Shown here: positions 19,673-27,974 of the stretch, piece by piece
Position numbering within the stretch: the stretch's first letter is position 1
How the letters are laid out: every line of letters begins with the position of its first letter
The notes under the pieces: generated by a model
What the model was told of the DNA's origin: nothing
Databases searched by the model: none
The model's input: only the letters and a program-made list of their open reading frames with translations
Made by a program: the position numbers and the translations under genes
Assembly (NCBI GenBank): GCA_019637795.1
Contig: JAHBUY010000001.1
Coordinates: 145,001-209,000 of the forward strand
From: a bacterium
GTDB lineage: Bacteria > Desulfobacterota > Binatia > HRBIN30 > CADEER01
DNA length: 64,000 nucleotides
Direction: 5' to 3'

Positions 19673-21295
19673 ATGGCCTCCTCCACTCCATCCCGTCGCT
19701 GGCGGCTGCTCCTCCTCGCCTGGGCGCTCGGCGCCGCGCCGGCGCTGGCACAGGCCGGCGGCACGATGCGAGTGGAGCCGGGAGAACCGGCCGATCTGGT
19801 GGTCTGGAACCGGCCGATCCTCACCATGCGGGCGCGCATCGGCGAGACCAGTCCGGCGGAACGGGCCGCGCGCGCCGCCGAGCGCATCGCCGCGATCCCC
19901 GACAGCGAGCTGGCAGCGGAGATACGGGTGGTCTCCGCCAAGGTCGGCCATCTGGAAGGGCTGATGGCCTTCGCCGGTTCGCGCCAGCTCTTCAGCATCC
20001 TGCCGGAGGACCTCGATCCGGAGAGCCCGGAGACGCTCGCCGACGCCGGCCGCGCGGTCGAACGCAACCTGCGCGAGCTGCTGGCGGCGCGCGCCGCGCA
20101 GCGCAGTCTGCCGCTGCTCCTCGAGGGCATCGCGCTGAGCGTCCTCGCCACCGCGCTCTTCACCCTCGCCGCCTGGGCGCTGGTGCGCATCGAACGCTGG
20201 CTCGAGCCGCGCCTGGCCACGGCGGCCGAGCGCCGCGGCGGCGCCGCGGCGCGCCAGGTCCGTGAGTACGTCGCCCTGATCACCCGCCGCGCGGCGCAGG
20301 TCGGCGCCTGGGCGGCCGGCGCCGTCTGCGCCTACCTCTGGCTCACCTTCGTGCTGTCGCAGTTTCCCTACACCCAGCCGTGGGGCCGGGCGCTCGGCAG
20401 CGGCCTGCGGCACCTGTGCGCCCGCCTGGTCGCCGGCGTCGTCGACGCGATCCCCGGCCTGATCACGATCGCGATCATCTTCGTCATCACCCGCCTCGTC
20501 GTCCGGCTGCTGCACGGCCTGTTCCTCGCCGTCGAACAGGGGCGCCTGTCGCTGCCCGGCGTGCAACGCGAAACGGCGGAGGCGACGCGCCGCATCTCCA
20601 CCGTGCTGGTGTGGCTGTTCGCCATCACCATCGCCTATCCCTACATCCCCGGCTCGGGGACCGATGCCTTCCGCGGCGTCAGCGTATTCGTCGGCCTGAT
20701 GCTCTCCCTGGGATCGGCCGGACTGGTGAACCAGGTGATGAGCGGGCTGGTGGTGGTCTACGCGCGGGCGATCCGCCCCGGCGAGTACGTGCGGATCGGC
20801 GAGACCGAGGGCCTGGTCTCGGAGGTCGGGCTGCTCTCCACCAAGCTGATGACCGTCCGCAAGGAGGAGATCACCATCCCCAACTCGGTGATGACCAACG
20901 CGGCGACGACCAACTACTCGCGCCTCGCCGACATCGACGGCGCGGTCGTCACGACTTCGGTCACCATCGGCTACGACGCCCCGTGGCGCCAGGTGCACGC
21001 CCTGCTCATCCTGGCCGCCGAACGCACCGAGCTGGTGCGCAAGACGCCGCCGCCGCGCGTCGCGCAGCGCAAGCTCGACGACTACTACGTCGAGTACCTG
21101 CTGCTGGTGAACGTCGACCAGCCGGCGCAGCGACCGCTCATCCTCTCGTTGCTGCACGCCAACATCCAGGACGCCTTCAACGAATTCGGCGTCCAGATCA
21201 TGTCGCCCCACTTCGTCGCCCAGCCGGCGCAGACCATCGTGGTGCCGAAGGACGGCTGGCGCCCGCCCCCGGCGCCGGCGTCCGACGAACCGTGA
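19673..21295 (+). CDS. Mechanosensitive ion channel, MscS family
   Basis: A 540-residue inner-membrane channel. A signal-like N-terminus (RWRLLLLAWALGAAPALAQA) leads into a periplasmic region of about 100 residues. Helices follow at about 144-165, 205-228, 252-280 and 305-325, and then the MscS pore helix GVSVFVGLMLSLGSAGLVNQVMSG. The beta domain VVYARAIRPGEYVRIGETEGLVSEVGLLSTKL with IPNS and the C-terminal cytosolic vestibule complete it. It would release solutes under hypo-osmotic shock. The longer N-terminal part is typical of extended MscS homologues rather than E. coli MscS itself. A terminator-like hairpin follows at 21304. Confidence 0.92.
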   Translation: MASSTPSRRWRLLLLAWALGAAPALAQAGGTMRVEPGEPADLVVWNRPILTMRARIGETSPAERAARAAERIAAIPDSELAAEIRVVSAKVGHLEGLMAFAGSRQLFSILPEDLDPESPETLADAGRAVERNLRELLAARAAQRSLPLLLEGIALSVLATALFTLAAWALVRIERWLEPRLATAAERRGGAAARQVREYVALITRRAAQVGAWAAGAVCAYLWLTFVLSQFPYTQPWGRALGSGLRHLCARLVAGVVDAIPGLITIAIIFVITRLVVRLLHGLFLAVEQGRLSLPGVQRETAEATRRISTVLVWLFAITIAYPYIPGSGTDAFRGVSVFVGLMLSLGSAGLVNQVMSGLVVVYARAIRPGEYVRIGETEGLVSEVGLLSTKLMTVRKEEITIPNSVMTNAATTNYSRLADIDGAVVTTSVTIGYDAPWRQVHALLILAAERTELVRKTPPPRVAQRKLDDYYVEYLLLVNVDQPAQRPLILSLLHANIQDAFNEFGVQIMSPHFVAQPAQTIVVPKDGWRPPPAPASDEP

Positions 21296-21303
21296 CGGGA
21301 CCC

Positions 21304-21328
21304 GACCGCCGCCGTCGGCGGCGCGGTC
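21304..21328 (+). terminator. Hairpin after the MscS gene
   Basis: GACCGCCGCC and GGCGGCGCGGTC form a GC-rich stem with a 3-base loop and a one-to-two-base bulge, eight bases after the stop. There is no T-tract, so it is only terminator-like. Confidence 0.35.
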
Positions 21329-21480
21329 GATGACTGCGGGACTCCCTCGCCGGCGCCACCCCCGCGACGTCGACCACGGGATCGGTCGCGACGACACGCG
21401 AAGAGGAAGGGACGCGTGCGATGCCCTCCGGCCGCCCACGCCGGCAGCGGCCGTTGCTGCGGCGAACGCCCAGGCTGTGC

Positions 21481-21486
21481 TATCGC
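21481..21486 (+). promoter_or_regulatory. -10-like element TGTGCTATCGC before the MNT gene
   Basis: TATCGC preceded by TGTGC starts 16 bases before the nucleotidyltransferase ATG, which predicts a 5' leader of only about 4 bases. No -35 box with good spacing was found. Confidence 0.35.
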
Positions 21487-21496
21487 TTCTGACGTC

Positions 21497-21997
21497 ATGA
21501 GCGACCCGGTGGCCGAGACGCTGCGCCAGCTCGCCGGCGAGTATGCAACGCTGGTGCGGAACGCCCTCGGCGACCGCGCGGTGTCGATCGTGCTCTTCGG
21601 GTCAGTGGCCCGCGGTGATCCGTCGCCGACGTCGGACATCGATCTGCTGATCGTCGCGCGCGATCTCCCGCCGGGCCAGTTCGCCCGCAAGCGCCTGTTG
21701 GCGGCCGCCGACGCCGCCTTCGAGCCGGCGCTGCGGGCGGCCGAGGGACGAGGCATCGACACGCGCCTGGCGCGCATCGTCCGCACGCCGGAGGAGGCCT
21801 CGCGCCCGATCCCGCTCTACCTGGACATGACCGAGGATGCGGTGCTGCTCCACGACCGGGACGGATTCTTCGCCGGCGTGCTCGACGGCGTGCGCGCCGC
21901 GCTGCGACGGCTGGGGTCGAAGCGCATCCGCCAGGGCCGCCACTGGTACTGGGACCTGAAGCCCGACTTCCGCCGCGGCGACGTGATCGAGATATGA
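21497..21997 (+). CDS. MNT-type nucleotidyltransferase domain protein (HEPN partner)
   Basis: A 166-residue minimal nucleotidyltransferase. The core motif is LFGSVARGDPSPTSDIDLL with Gly35-Ser36 and the metal-binding pair Asp47/Asp49. A third acidic position lies in GRGIDTRLARIV. The C-terminal segment RQGRHWYWDLKPDFRRGDV is characteristic of the MNT proteins paired with HEPN partners. In MNT/HEPN modules the HEPN protein is a toxic RNase and the MNT enzyme silences it by nucleotidylation. ATG 21497 is chosen over a longer frame from 21416, which adds only Cys/Arg-rich residues unlike the family. Its stop overlaps the HEPN ATG. The partner is broken, so this gene may be a relic or act alone. 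Confidence 0.85.
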   Translation: MSDPVAETLRQLAGEYATLVRNALGDRAVSIVLFGSVARGDPSPTSDIDLLIVARDLPPGQFARKRLLAAADAAFEPALRAAEGRGIDTRLARIVRTPEEASRPIPLYLDMTEDAVLLHDRDGFFAGVLDGVRAALRRLGSKRIRQGRHWYWDLKPDFRRGDVIEI

Positions 21998-22188
21998 CCG
22001 CGGCGGCGATGGCCCGCAGCTTCCTGCGCCGTGCCGCGGCGGTCCTGCGCGAAGCGGAGCGGCTGCACGGCGACGGCGCGTGGAACCTCGTCGTGCGGCG
22101 CTGCCAGGAGGCCGTGGAGCTGGCGCTGAAGGGCGTGCTGCGCGCGGGGCCGGCAGGCGATCGGCATGGCGGCGCCGCGCGCCGCTGA
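21994..22188 (+). CDS. Truncated HEPN-domain protein
   Basis: A 64-residue product that starts within the MNT stop (ATGA). Residues 7-51 match the first two helices of a HEPN domain (ARSFLRRAAAVLREAE then AWNLVVRRCQEAVELALKG). HEPN proteins of this type are about 120-140 residues long, so more than half is missing. After VLRA the frame turns into unrelated GPAGDRHGGAARR and stops. The expected continuation is visible on the opposite strand immediately downstream (22146-22220). The second half of the domain, which usually carries the R-x4-6-H RNase motif, is absent, so toxin activity is very unlikely. Confidence 0.7.
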   Translation: MTAAAMARSFLRRAAAVLREAERLHGDGAWNLVVRRCQEAVELALKGVLRAGPAGDRHGGAARR

Positions 22189-22220
22189 CGGGGTGCACCT
22201 TGGGAATCTCTGCGCCCGCG
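22146..22220 (-). other. Micro-inverted HEPN fragment
   Basis: On the minus strand these 75 bases read AGAEIPKVHPVSGARRRHAD followed by RLPAP, which resembles the part of HEPN domains that normally follows VLRA (pattern G-x-E-x-P-K-x-H-D-V, then R-R-x-A-D-R-x-P). Both ends abut the self-complementary hexamer GCGCGC (22140-22145 and 22221-22226). Flipping the segment in place joins it to the truncated HEPN frame without a shift. The resemblance is from memory of the family, not from an alignment. Confidence 0.55.
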
Positions 22221-22230
22221 GCGCGCGGGG

Positions 22231-23364
22231 TCACAGCTTCGCCAGCGTCGCGACCCGTTCGCGGTGCCAGGTGGCGTCGCCGAAGGCGAGCTCGTTCCAC
22301 TTGGCGCGCTTGAACCAGAAGTGGAGATCGTGCTCCCAGGTGAAGCCGATGCCGCCGTGGATCTGCACGGCGCGGTTGGCGACGCGGCTGTAGACGTCGC
22401 TCAGACAGGCCTTGGCCATCGACGCGGCGCGCGGCGCCTCGCGCGGCAGCGCGTCGGCGGCGTAGGCGGCGTACCACACCAGGGCGCGCGCCGGCTCGAT
22501 CTCGCTCACCATCTCGGCCGCCAGGTGCTTGACCGCCTGGAACGAGCCGATGACGCGTCCGAACTGCTCGCGCACCTTGCTGTACTCGACCGCCAGCTCG
22601 AGCGCGCGCTGGGCGCCGCCGAGACTGTCGGCGGCGAGTAGCACCGCGGCCGCGTCGCGCACCCGGGCGACCGTCCTCCACCCCCGGCCCGGCGAGCCGA
22701 GCACCGCGTCCGCCGGCAGCTCGACGTGCTCGAAGCGCACCTCGGTGGTGCGACGCGTGACGTCGATCGACGGCAGGGGCAGCACCGTCACGCCCGGCGT
22801 CTCGCGCGGCACCAGGAAGAGCGTCACGCCCTCCTCGTTGCGCCCGCCGGTCCGGCAGGCGACGACCAGCAGGTCGGCGACGTGCGCGTCGGTGACGAAC
22901 AGCTTGCTCCCGGACAGCGTCCACGTGCCACCGCGCTTCCGCGCCCGCATGGCGACGCCGGCGGCGTCGAGCCGATCGCTCTCCTCGAGCAGGGCCAGCG
23001 TGCCGACCGCCTCGCCGCTCGCCAACCGCGGCAGCCATCGCTTCCTCTGCGCGCTCGCTCCGCCGTGCAGGATCGCCAACGTCGCCAGCACCGCCGACGA
23101 GAAGAACGGCCCCGGGACCACCGCGCGACCGAGCTGTTCGCACAGCAACGCCAGGTCGAGCATGCCGAGCCCCGAGCCCCCGTGCTGCTCCGGCACGACG
23201 AGCCCCATCCAGCCGAGCTCCGCCATCTTGCGATAGAGCGCGCGCGGATAGCCGTCGCCGCCGCGCGCCACCTCCCGCACCAGCGTCGGCGGACACTCCG
23301 CCACGAGGAACTCGGCGGCGGACTGCTGCAGCAGCTCCTGGTCCTGGGAGAGGCCGAAATCCAT
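22231..23364 (-). CDS. Acyl-CoA dehydrogenase (short form, 377 aa)
   Basis: A 377-residue FAD-dependent acyl-CoA dehydrogenase. N-terminal helices (DFGLSQDQELLQQSAAEFL) are followed by a middle domain with LALLEESDRLDA where most family members have T-E-P-x-x-G-S-D. The C-terminal helical domain has YSKVREQFGRVIGSFQAVKH and QIHGGIGFTWEHDLHFW. The loss of the T-E-P-G-S-D FAD-contact motif suggests a divergent or partly non-catalytic subunit. It lies 96 bases downstream of another acyl-CoA dehydrogenase on the same strand. In steroid side-chain degradation such pairs form alpha2beta2 enzymes with one active site per dimer, which is the likely arrangement here. Confidence 0.88.
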   Translation of the reverse strand: MDFGLSQDQELLQQSAAEFLVAECPPTLVREVARGGDGYPRALYRKMAELGWMGLVVPEQHGGSGLGMLDLALLCEQLGRAVVPGPFFSSAVLATLAILHGGASAQRKRWLPRLASGEAVGTLALLEESDRLDAAGVAMRARKRGGTWTLSGSKLFVTDAHVADLLVVACRTGGRNEEGVTLFLVPRETPGVTVLPLPSIDVTRRTTEVRFEHVELPADAVLGSPGRGWRTVARVRDAAAVLLAADSLGGAQRALELAVEYSKVREQFGRVIGSFQAVKHLAAEMVSEIEPARALVWYAAYAADALPREAPRAASMAKACLSDVYSRVANRAVQIHGGIGFTWEHDLHFWFKRAKWNELAFGDATWHRERVATLAKL

Positions 23365-23460
23365 GCGGTCAGCGGTTGGGAGTTGGGGACGGCGGCAATG
23401 GATGGGACGCCGGCGCTCCGACCCCTGAGCTCGTCATCCCTCGCCCCGGCACCCCCTGCC

Positions 23461-24642
23461 TCATCGCGGCATCCCCAGCCCGCGCTCGCTGATGATGTTC
23501 TTCTGGATCTGCGACGTGCCGCCGCCGATGATCAGGCCGAGCGTGAACATGAATTCGTAGGGCCAGATGCCGCGGTCGGCGACCCGCGACGCGCTGCGCG
23601 CCAGCGGGCCGTAGTTGCCGAGCAGCTCGATCGCCAGGGCGGCGATGTCGTGGTTGAGCTCGGTCGACACCAGCTTGTTCACCGAGGCGCCGATGCCCGG
23701 CTTGCGCCCCTTGAGCGCGTCGGTGAGCTGGCGCAGCGAGTGGTACTTCATCGCCTCGACCCGAATCATCAGCGCCGCCAGCTTCTGCCGCACCACCGGG
23801 TCCTCGGCCGCCGGCCGGCCGTAGCGCTGGTGCGTCTGGGCGATGCGCAGCAGGCCGTTGAACATCTGCTGGGTCCGGGTGGTCGAGCCGAGCATGTTGC
23901 GCTCGTGGGCGAGGGTGGCGTTCGCCACCTGCCAGCCCTGGTTGAGCTCGCCGACCAGATTGCGGCGCGGCACCCGCACGTCCTCGAAGAAGACCTCGTT
24001 GAAGCCGGCGTCGCCGGTCATCTGCACCAGCGGCCGCACGGTGATGCCCGGCGTCCGCATGTCGATCAGGAGGTAGGAGATGCCGCGGTGCTTCGGCGCG
24101 CTCGGGTCGGTGCGCACCAGACAGAACATCCAGTCGGCGATCTGCGCGTTCGACGTCCACACCTTCTGGCCGTTGACGATGAATTCGTCGCCGACCAGCT
24201 CGGCGCGCGTCTTCAACGACGCGAGATCGGAGCCGGCACCGGGCTCGGAGTATCCCTGGCACCAGATCTCCTCGGCGGTGAGCATGCGCGGCAGGTAGCG
24301 GCGCCGCTGCTCGTCGCTGCCGAACTGGATCAGCGTCGGGCCGACCATCTGCACGCCCATCATGCCGATCTGCTGCGGGGCGCGCGCCGCCACCAGCTCC
24401 TGGTTGACGATGGTCTGCTCCATGATGCCGAGGCCGCGGCCGCCGTGTTCGGCCGGCCATCCCATGGCGACGTAGCCGGCCTCGTAGAGCGTGCGCTGCC
24501 AGTCCTTCAGCCAGCGCACGCGCGCCGGATCGCCGTGCTCGCGGCTCGGCTCCCCGACCTCGCGCTTCGGCACGTTGGCCTTCAGCCAGGCGCGGACGCG
24601 GGCGCGGAACGCCTCGTGCTCGGGGCTGAGCGAGAGATCCAT
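23461..24642 (-). CDS. Acyl-CoA dehydrogenase (393 aa)
   Basis: A 393-residue acyl-CoA dehydrogenase. It has the complete FAD/substrate motif CQGYSEPGAGSDLASLKTRA, then GQKVWTSNAQIADW in the beta-barrel domain, and IGGGTSQIQKNIISERGLGMP at the C-terminus. It would introduce the alpha-beta double bond into an acyl-CoA in the cytosol, passing electrons to an ETF. The partner at 22.2 kb has degenerate motifs, so the two probably form a heteromer. Seven bases separate its start from the stop of the upstream MaoC-type gene, so the order of transcription is hydratase, dehydrogenase, dehydrogenase. Confidence 0.92.
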   Translation of the reverse strand: MDLSLSPEHEAFRARVRAWLKANVPKREVGEPSREHGDPARVRWLKDWQRTLYEAGYVAMGWPAEHGGRGLGIMEQTIVNQELVAARAPQQIGMMGVQMVGPTLIQFGSDEQRRRYLPRMLTAEEIWCQGYSEPGAGSDLASLKTRAELVGDEFIVNGQKVWTSNAQIADWMFCLVRTDPSAPKHRGISYLLIDMRTPGITVRPLVQMTGDAGFNEVFFEDVRVPRRNLVGELNQGWQVANATLAHERNMLGSTTRTQQMFNGLLRIAQTHQRYGRPAAEDPVVRQKLAALMIRVEAMKYHSLRQLTDALKGRKPGIGASVNKLVSTELNHDIAALAIELLGNYGPLARSASRVADRGIWPYEFMFTLGLIIGGGTSQIQKNIISERGLGMPR

Positions 24643-24649
24643 CGGCGGC

Positions 24650-25054
24650 TCAGAAGGCGACGGTCGCCGTGCCGGTCACCAGGCGGTCGCCGTCGGCGCT
24701 CTCCAGCAACAGGTCGCACTCGAGGAAATTGCCGTGGTCGCTCTGGTGCTTCTCGGTGACCACGGCGCTCACCACCAGCGGCACGCCCGGCCGCACCAGG
24801 GCGCGGAAGGTGGCGCTCAGGCGCTGCAGCCGTCCGCCCACCGCCCAGCCCGTCAAGAGGCGCGCGAACAGCGCCAGGCTCATGTTGCCCGGCACGATCT
24901 GCCCCGGCAGCCCCTCGGCGCGCGCCGCCTCGTCGCTCAGGAAGCGCCCACCCGGCATGTCCGCCGCCTCCGCATAGCGCCGCACCTGCTCCGGGCTCAG
25001 CGTGCAGCGGAGCGGCGGCAGCTCGTCACCGACGTCAATCGACGCGAAGGGCAT
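24650..25054 (-). CDS. MaoC-type hydratase subunit
   Basis: A 134-residue single hotdog domain of the MaoC family. Visible are LPGQIVPGNMSLALFARLLTGW in the position of the hydratase helix and GNFLECDLLLESADGDRLVTGTATVAF at the C-terminus. The Asp/His dyad of R-hydratases is not evident (GQIVPGNMS instead of D-x-N-P-x-H). ATG 25054 (MPFASIDVGDE) is chosen over 25087 because the extra 11 residues are read from an intergenic repeat. It pairs with the hotdog protein at 25177-25599, on the pattern of heteromeric MaoC hydratases in steroid side-chain degradation, where one subunit lacks the catalytic dyad. Confidence 0.8.
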   Translation of the reverse strand: MPFASIDVGDELPPLRCTLSPEQVRRYAEAADMPGGRFLSDEAARAEGLPGQIVPGNMSLALFARLLTGWAVGGRLQRLSATFRALVRPGVPLVVSAVVTEKHQSDHGNFLECDLLLESADGDRLVTGTATVAF

Positions 25055-25061
25055 GATCGAG

Positions 25062-25179
25062 ATCCACCGATGACCACCGATGGCCACGGATGCACAGGGA
25101 TGAAAGACGGAGGCCGAACGACGAACCCATCCGCGTGGCCTCGGTGTTCATCGGTGACCATCCGTGTCCATCTGTGTCA
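25062..25179. repeat. Inverted-repeat element with period-10 arms (copy 1)
   Basis: The gap between the two MaoC-type genes is filled by a left arm (25062-25098) in which GATG/CAC units recur every 10 bases (ACCGATGACC, ACCGATGGCC, ACGGATGCAC). A right arm (25138-25179) holds the complementary units CATCGGTGAC and CATCCGTGTC. Similar elements lie at 52799-52876 and 59812-59998. It carries no gene. Confidence 0.6.
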
Positions 25180-25599
25180 CCGGAACATCATCTTCTGATC
25201 GACGACCGCGACCGTTTCGGCGCGCTGGTTGACCACGGTGGTGCGGAAGACGACGAAGGTCATCGTGCCCGTGCGGCCGGTCTTCTCGTAGACGTCGTGA
25301 ACGGTGCTGGTGGCGGTGAGGACGTCGCCGGGCAGCACGGGGACGCCGATCTCGATGTCCTTGCCGGCGTCGAAGGCGTGGCGGCCGAGCTGGGTCGGCA
25401 GGTGTTGCGGCATGAAATGCCTGCCGCGCAGGCTGAGCGCGAAGGTCGGCGGCGCCACCAACTCGGGTCCGGGTTGGGTCCAGCGCGGGTTGGTCTCGCC
25501 GCACGCCGTCGCATAGGCGACGATCCGCTCCGCCGTCACCGGCGGAAACGTCGTGCGGTCGAACTCCTGGCCGACGATGGCGCGCGCGTCCTCGTTCAT
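25177..25599 (-). CDS. MaoC/FAS1-type dehydratase subunit
   Basis: A 140-residue hotdog protein of the MaoC N-terminal (FAS1_DH-like) type. GQEFDRTTFPPVTAERIVAYATACGE opens it. VAPPTFALSLRG is the substrate tunnel segment, and KDIEIGVPVLPGDVLTATSTV and GTMTFVVFRTTVVNQ follow. Proteins of this kind form the non-catalytic half of enoyl-CoA hydratases. The start at 25599 overlaps the stop of the PHP-domain gene by four bases (ATGA), so translation is coupled. The period-10 repeat starts just after the stop. Likely role: enoyl-CoA hydration together with the protein at 24650-25054. Confidence 0.8.
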   Translation of the reverse strand: MNEDARAIVGQEFDRTTFPPVTAERIVAYATACGETNPRWTQPGPELVAPPTFALSLRGRHFMPQHLPTQLGRHAFDAGKDIEIGVPVLPGDVLTATSTVHDVYEKTGRTGTMTFVVFRTTVVNQRAETVAVVDQKMMFR

Positions 25600-26261
25600 G
25601 CCGCGCCACGCGCCGCGCGCACCTGCTCGCGGAAGTCCACCGGCCGGCAGCGGCCGCGCCGCAGCGCCGTCACCAGGTCCTCGACGGTCCGTATCTCGTC
25701 GTCGAGCTCGGTGGCGCAGATGCCGATCAGGCTCACCAGGTGCGCGTCGCTGCCGCCGAAGGCGCCGTAGCCGTAGCGCGCGATCAGATCGTCCACCCGC
25801 TCGTTCTCGCCCCGGCGGCTGCCGCCGTTGAGCGCCTCCACCGCTACCACCCCCTCGAGCGGCGGCTTGCCGGCCGCGTAGTGCTCGCACAGCCCGATGG
25901 TCGGTCGGCCCGGGTGACACGGCGCGGCGACGCCGCCCATGCGGCTCACCTCGCGGATGACGTCCTGCGCCGGCAGACGCACGTCGGCGAAGTCGAAGCG
26001 CCGCGTCATCTCGTCGCTGACGCCGTAGATCAGCACGTGCCCGTAGTCGGTTTCCACCTCGGCGCCGCGCAGGATGAGGATGCCGTACTGGTCCTCGAGC
26101 GCCCGGTAATCGGCCCGCGGGTCCCACTGCCGGTGCTCGGTGAGCACGATGCCGTCGATCGGCAGCAGGTCGCGCTTGCGCTGCAGCCACTTGAGATAGG
26201 TCTCGAGCGGCGCCCGGCTGTCCTCCGAGGCGTCCGAGTGGGCGTGCAGATCGATGATCAT
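25596..26261 (-). CDS. PHP-domain metal-dependent phosphoesterase
   Basis: A 221-residue PHP-superfamily protein. Metal-binding motifs in order are DLHAHSD (4-10, His6 and His8), VLTEHRQWD, RGAEVETDYGHVL, APCHPGRP and GGSDAHLVSL. These make a full tri-metal site as in histidinol phosphatase and DNA polymerase PHP domains. Stand-alone proteins of this length are usually phosphoesterases for nucleotides or small phosphomonoesters. Its stop is coupled to the start of the MaoC/FAS1-type gene, which is an odd partner for a phosphoesterase. Upstream (26262-26290) is a short TCAGCCGTCAGCTATCAGC tract typical of dispersed intergenic repeats. Confidence 0.85.
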   Translation of the reverse strand: MIIDLHAHSDASEDSRAPLETYLKWLQRKRDLLPIDGIVLTEHRQWDPRADYRALEDQYGILILRGAEVETDYGHVLIYGVSDEMTRRFDFADVRLPAQDVIREVSRMGGVAAPCHPGRPTIGLCEHYAAGKPPLEGVVAVEALNGGSRRGENERVDDLIARYGYGAFGGSDAHLVSLIGICATELDDEIRTVEDLVTALRRGRCRPVDFREQVRAARGAA

Positions 26262-26298
26262 GAATCAGCCGTCAGCTATCAGCGTTCCGTCGTCGCCT

Positions 26299-27132
26299 TC
26301 AAGACGACGCCAACCCGGGCAGCAGCTCGCCGAGGCGGCGGCGGGCGAGCGCCAGGTGGTCGGTGTCGTTGGGATGGAAGTCGCGGCGGAAGTAGGCGCG
26401 GATGCCGCGGCGGATGCGGACCAGACCACGCCCCTGGTCGCGCGCCAGCGCGGCCCGGCGCTGGGCCCGGAAGGCGGCGCGGGTCACGCGGTCCTGGCGC
26501 ACCAGCATCCGCATGCCGGCGAAGGTCCAGCCGAAGAGCGCGACGGTGGCGAGGAGAAAGCCGGCGATGCGGAGCAGGTAGCTGGGGTGGGTGGCGCGCA
26601 GGACGTCGAAGGCGACCGCCTTGTGCTCGATCTCCTCGGTGGCGTGCCAGATGATCAGCGCGCGCATGGTTGGATCGGCGTCGGCGAGGAGGTCGAACTC
26701 CTCGATCGCGCCGGCGCCGAGCACCGCCGTGTAGTGCTCCGCCCCGGCGGTCATCGCCAGACGCAGCGCCGCCGGCAGGCGGTCGTTGCTGAGCCGGATG
26801 AAGCGGTGGAAGCGGCGCAGGAAGCCGTCGATCGCGTAGCCCTGGCGGCGCAGGCAGTCGAAGTACTTCTCGTGCTGGTTGGCGTGCTGCCCCTCCTGCG
26901 CGGCGAACTGGCGCGCCTGGCGCAGCAGCACCGGATCGGTGATGCGGTCGAGGTGGTCGTGAACCGCCTTGACGAAGAACCGCTCGCCATCGGGAAAGAC
27001 CAGATTCAGCCCGTTGAAGAAGTGGGTGGCGAACAGATTGCCGTTCATCCAGTACCGCGCGATCGAGGCGTCGAACTCGAGGTTCGGCTTGCGCAGGGGA
27101 ATGTCGTGGTCGGATCGCGCGCCGCTGCTCAT
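26299..27132 (-). CDS. PF10118-type predicted metal-dependent hydrolase
   Basis: A 277-residue mostly helical protein matching the 'predicted metal-dependent hydrolase' family (COG3687/PF10118). Two E-x2-H motifs that would bind a di-metal centre are present, in AAQEGQHANQHEKYF and ATEEIEHKAVAFD, on helices as in ferritin-like proteins. A hydrophobic segment (YLLRIAGFLLATVALFGWTF) suggests membrane association. Two ATGs, 27138 and 27132, follow a GGAGGAGG site; the second has the better spacing and is chosen. Its substrate is unknown; the architecture also fits an oxygenase- or desaturase-like diiron protein. Confidence 0.78.
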   Translation of the reverse strand: MSSGARSDHDIPLRKPNLEFDASIARYWMNGNLFATHFFNGLNLVFPDGERFFVKAVHDHLDRITDPVLLRQARQFAAQEGQHANQHEKYFDCLRRQGYAIDGFLRRFHRFIRLSNDRLPAALRLAMTAGAEHYTAVLGAGAIEEFDLLADADPTMRALIIWHATEEIEHKAVAFDVLRATHPSYLLRIAGFLLATVALFGWTFAGMRMLVRQDRVTRAAFRAQRRAALARDQGRGLVRIRRGIRAYFRRDFHPNDTDHLALARRRLGELLPGLASS

Positions 27133-27223
27133 CGCCATGCCTCCTCCGCCCCCTCTCCTCGCGCTTGGCGGGAGCTGGCGCAAGGGGTCCGGCGGCCGCC
27201 GTCCGGATGCATGCGCCCGCCGC

Positions 27224-27877
27224 TCAACCGCCGCGCCGCCGCCGCCGGCGCGGCGTCGCCACCGTCAGCACCGGCATCATCAGCAGACCGGGCAAGCGGA
27301 AGATGCGGCGCTGCGTCTCGACGCGAAAGCCGGCCGCCTCGAGGTGATCGCGGATCTCGCCGGCGGTCGGCCAGCGGAACGGCTCGCCGACCAGCCGCGA
27401 CGCCGCGGCGGCGAGGTCGGCGACCACCGCGAAGGGCGGCGAGGCGACCGCCAACAGCAGGCGGCCGTCGGGCGCCAGGACCCGCCGGCATTCGGCGAGG
27501 GCGCGGCGCTGGTCGGGGAACCAGTGGAACGCCTCGGTGGTGACCACGGCGTCGAAGCGGCGGTCGGCGAAGGGCAGCCGCTGCGCGTCGCCGCGCACCC
27601 AGCGCACGCGCCGGCTGCGCCGGCGCGCCTGCGCCAACATGCCGGCGGAGAAGTCGCAGCCGGTGACGCGCGCCCCGCGCCACGCCCGCTGCAGGCGATC
27701 GGCGAGCTGCCCGGTGCCGCAGCCGAGATCGAGCACGCGCCGCGGCGGCCGCTCCGCCAGCGCCGCCACCACCGCGTCGTGGATCGGCCAGTAGGCGGCG
27801 CGCTGCACCACCGGGAGGTCGTAGACGCGCGCCCACAGGTCGAAGAAGCGGCGATCGGGCCCGGGTGCCGTGCGCAT
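27224..27877 (-). CDS. SAM-dependent methyltransferase (class I)
   Basis: A 217-residue class I methyltransferase of the Methyltransf_11 kind. Motif I is VLDLGCGTGQLADRL, the acidic loop is VTGCDFSAGMLAQA, motif II/III covers GDAQRLPFADRRFDAVVTTEAFHW, and the post-motif segment is RVLAPDGRLLLAVASPPF. The C-terminus is an Arg run after a short hydrophobic segment. ATG 27877 is preferred over the longer frame to 28150, because a GCTACCGT element sits 12 bases upstream and the extra residues lie opposite the deacetylase gene. It is divergent from the deacetylase operon and could modify the same product. Confidence 0.85.
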   Translation of the reverse strand: MRTAPGPDRRFFDLWARVYDLPVVQRAAYWPIHDAVVAALAERPPRRVLDLGCGTGQLADRLQRAWRGARVTGCDFSAGMLAQARRRSRRVRWVRGDAQRLPFADRRFDAVVTTEAFHWFPDQRRALAECRRVLAPDGRLLLAVASPPFAVVADLAAAASRLVGEPFRWPTAGEIRDHLEAAGFRVETQRRIFRLPGLLMMPVLTVATPRRRRRRGG

Positions 27878-27883
27878 GCGCGG

Positions 27884-27889
27884 ACGGTA
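27884..27889 (-). promoter_or_regulatory. -10-like element GCTACCGT for the methyltransferase (leaderless geometry)
   Basis: TACCGT, preceded by GC, starts 12 bases before the minus-strand ATG, so the mRNA should begin at the start codon. The same hexamer with a good -35 box serves pilB. No convincing -35 is seen here. Confidence 0.35.
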
Positions 27890-27974
27890 GCGTTTTCGAT
27901 GCCGGACGGGCAGCGGGCGCCGAGCCGCCGCGCGACCCCCAGGACCGGGGCGGCCGGACCGCGCCGGTTTTCCA

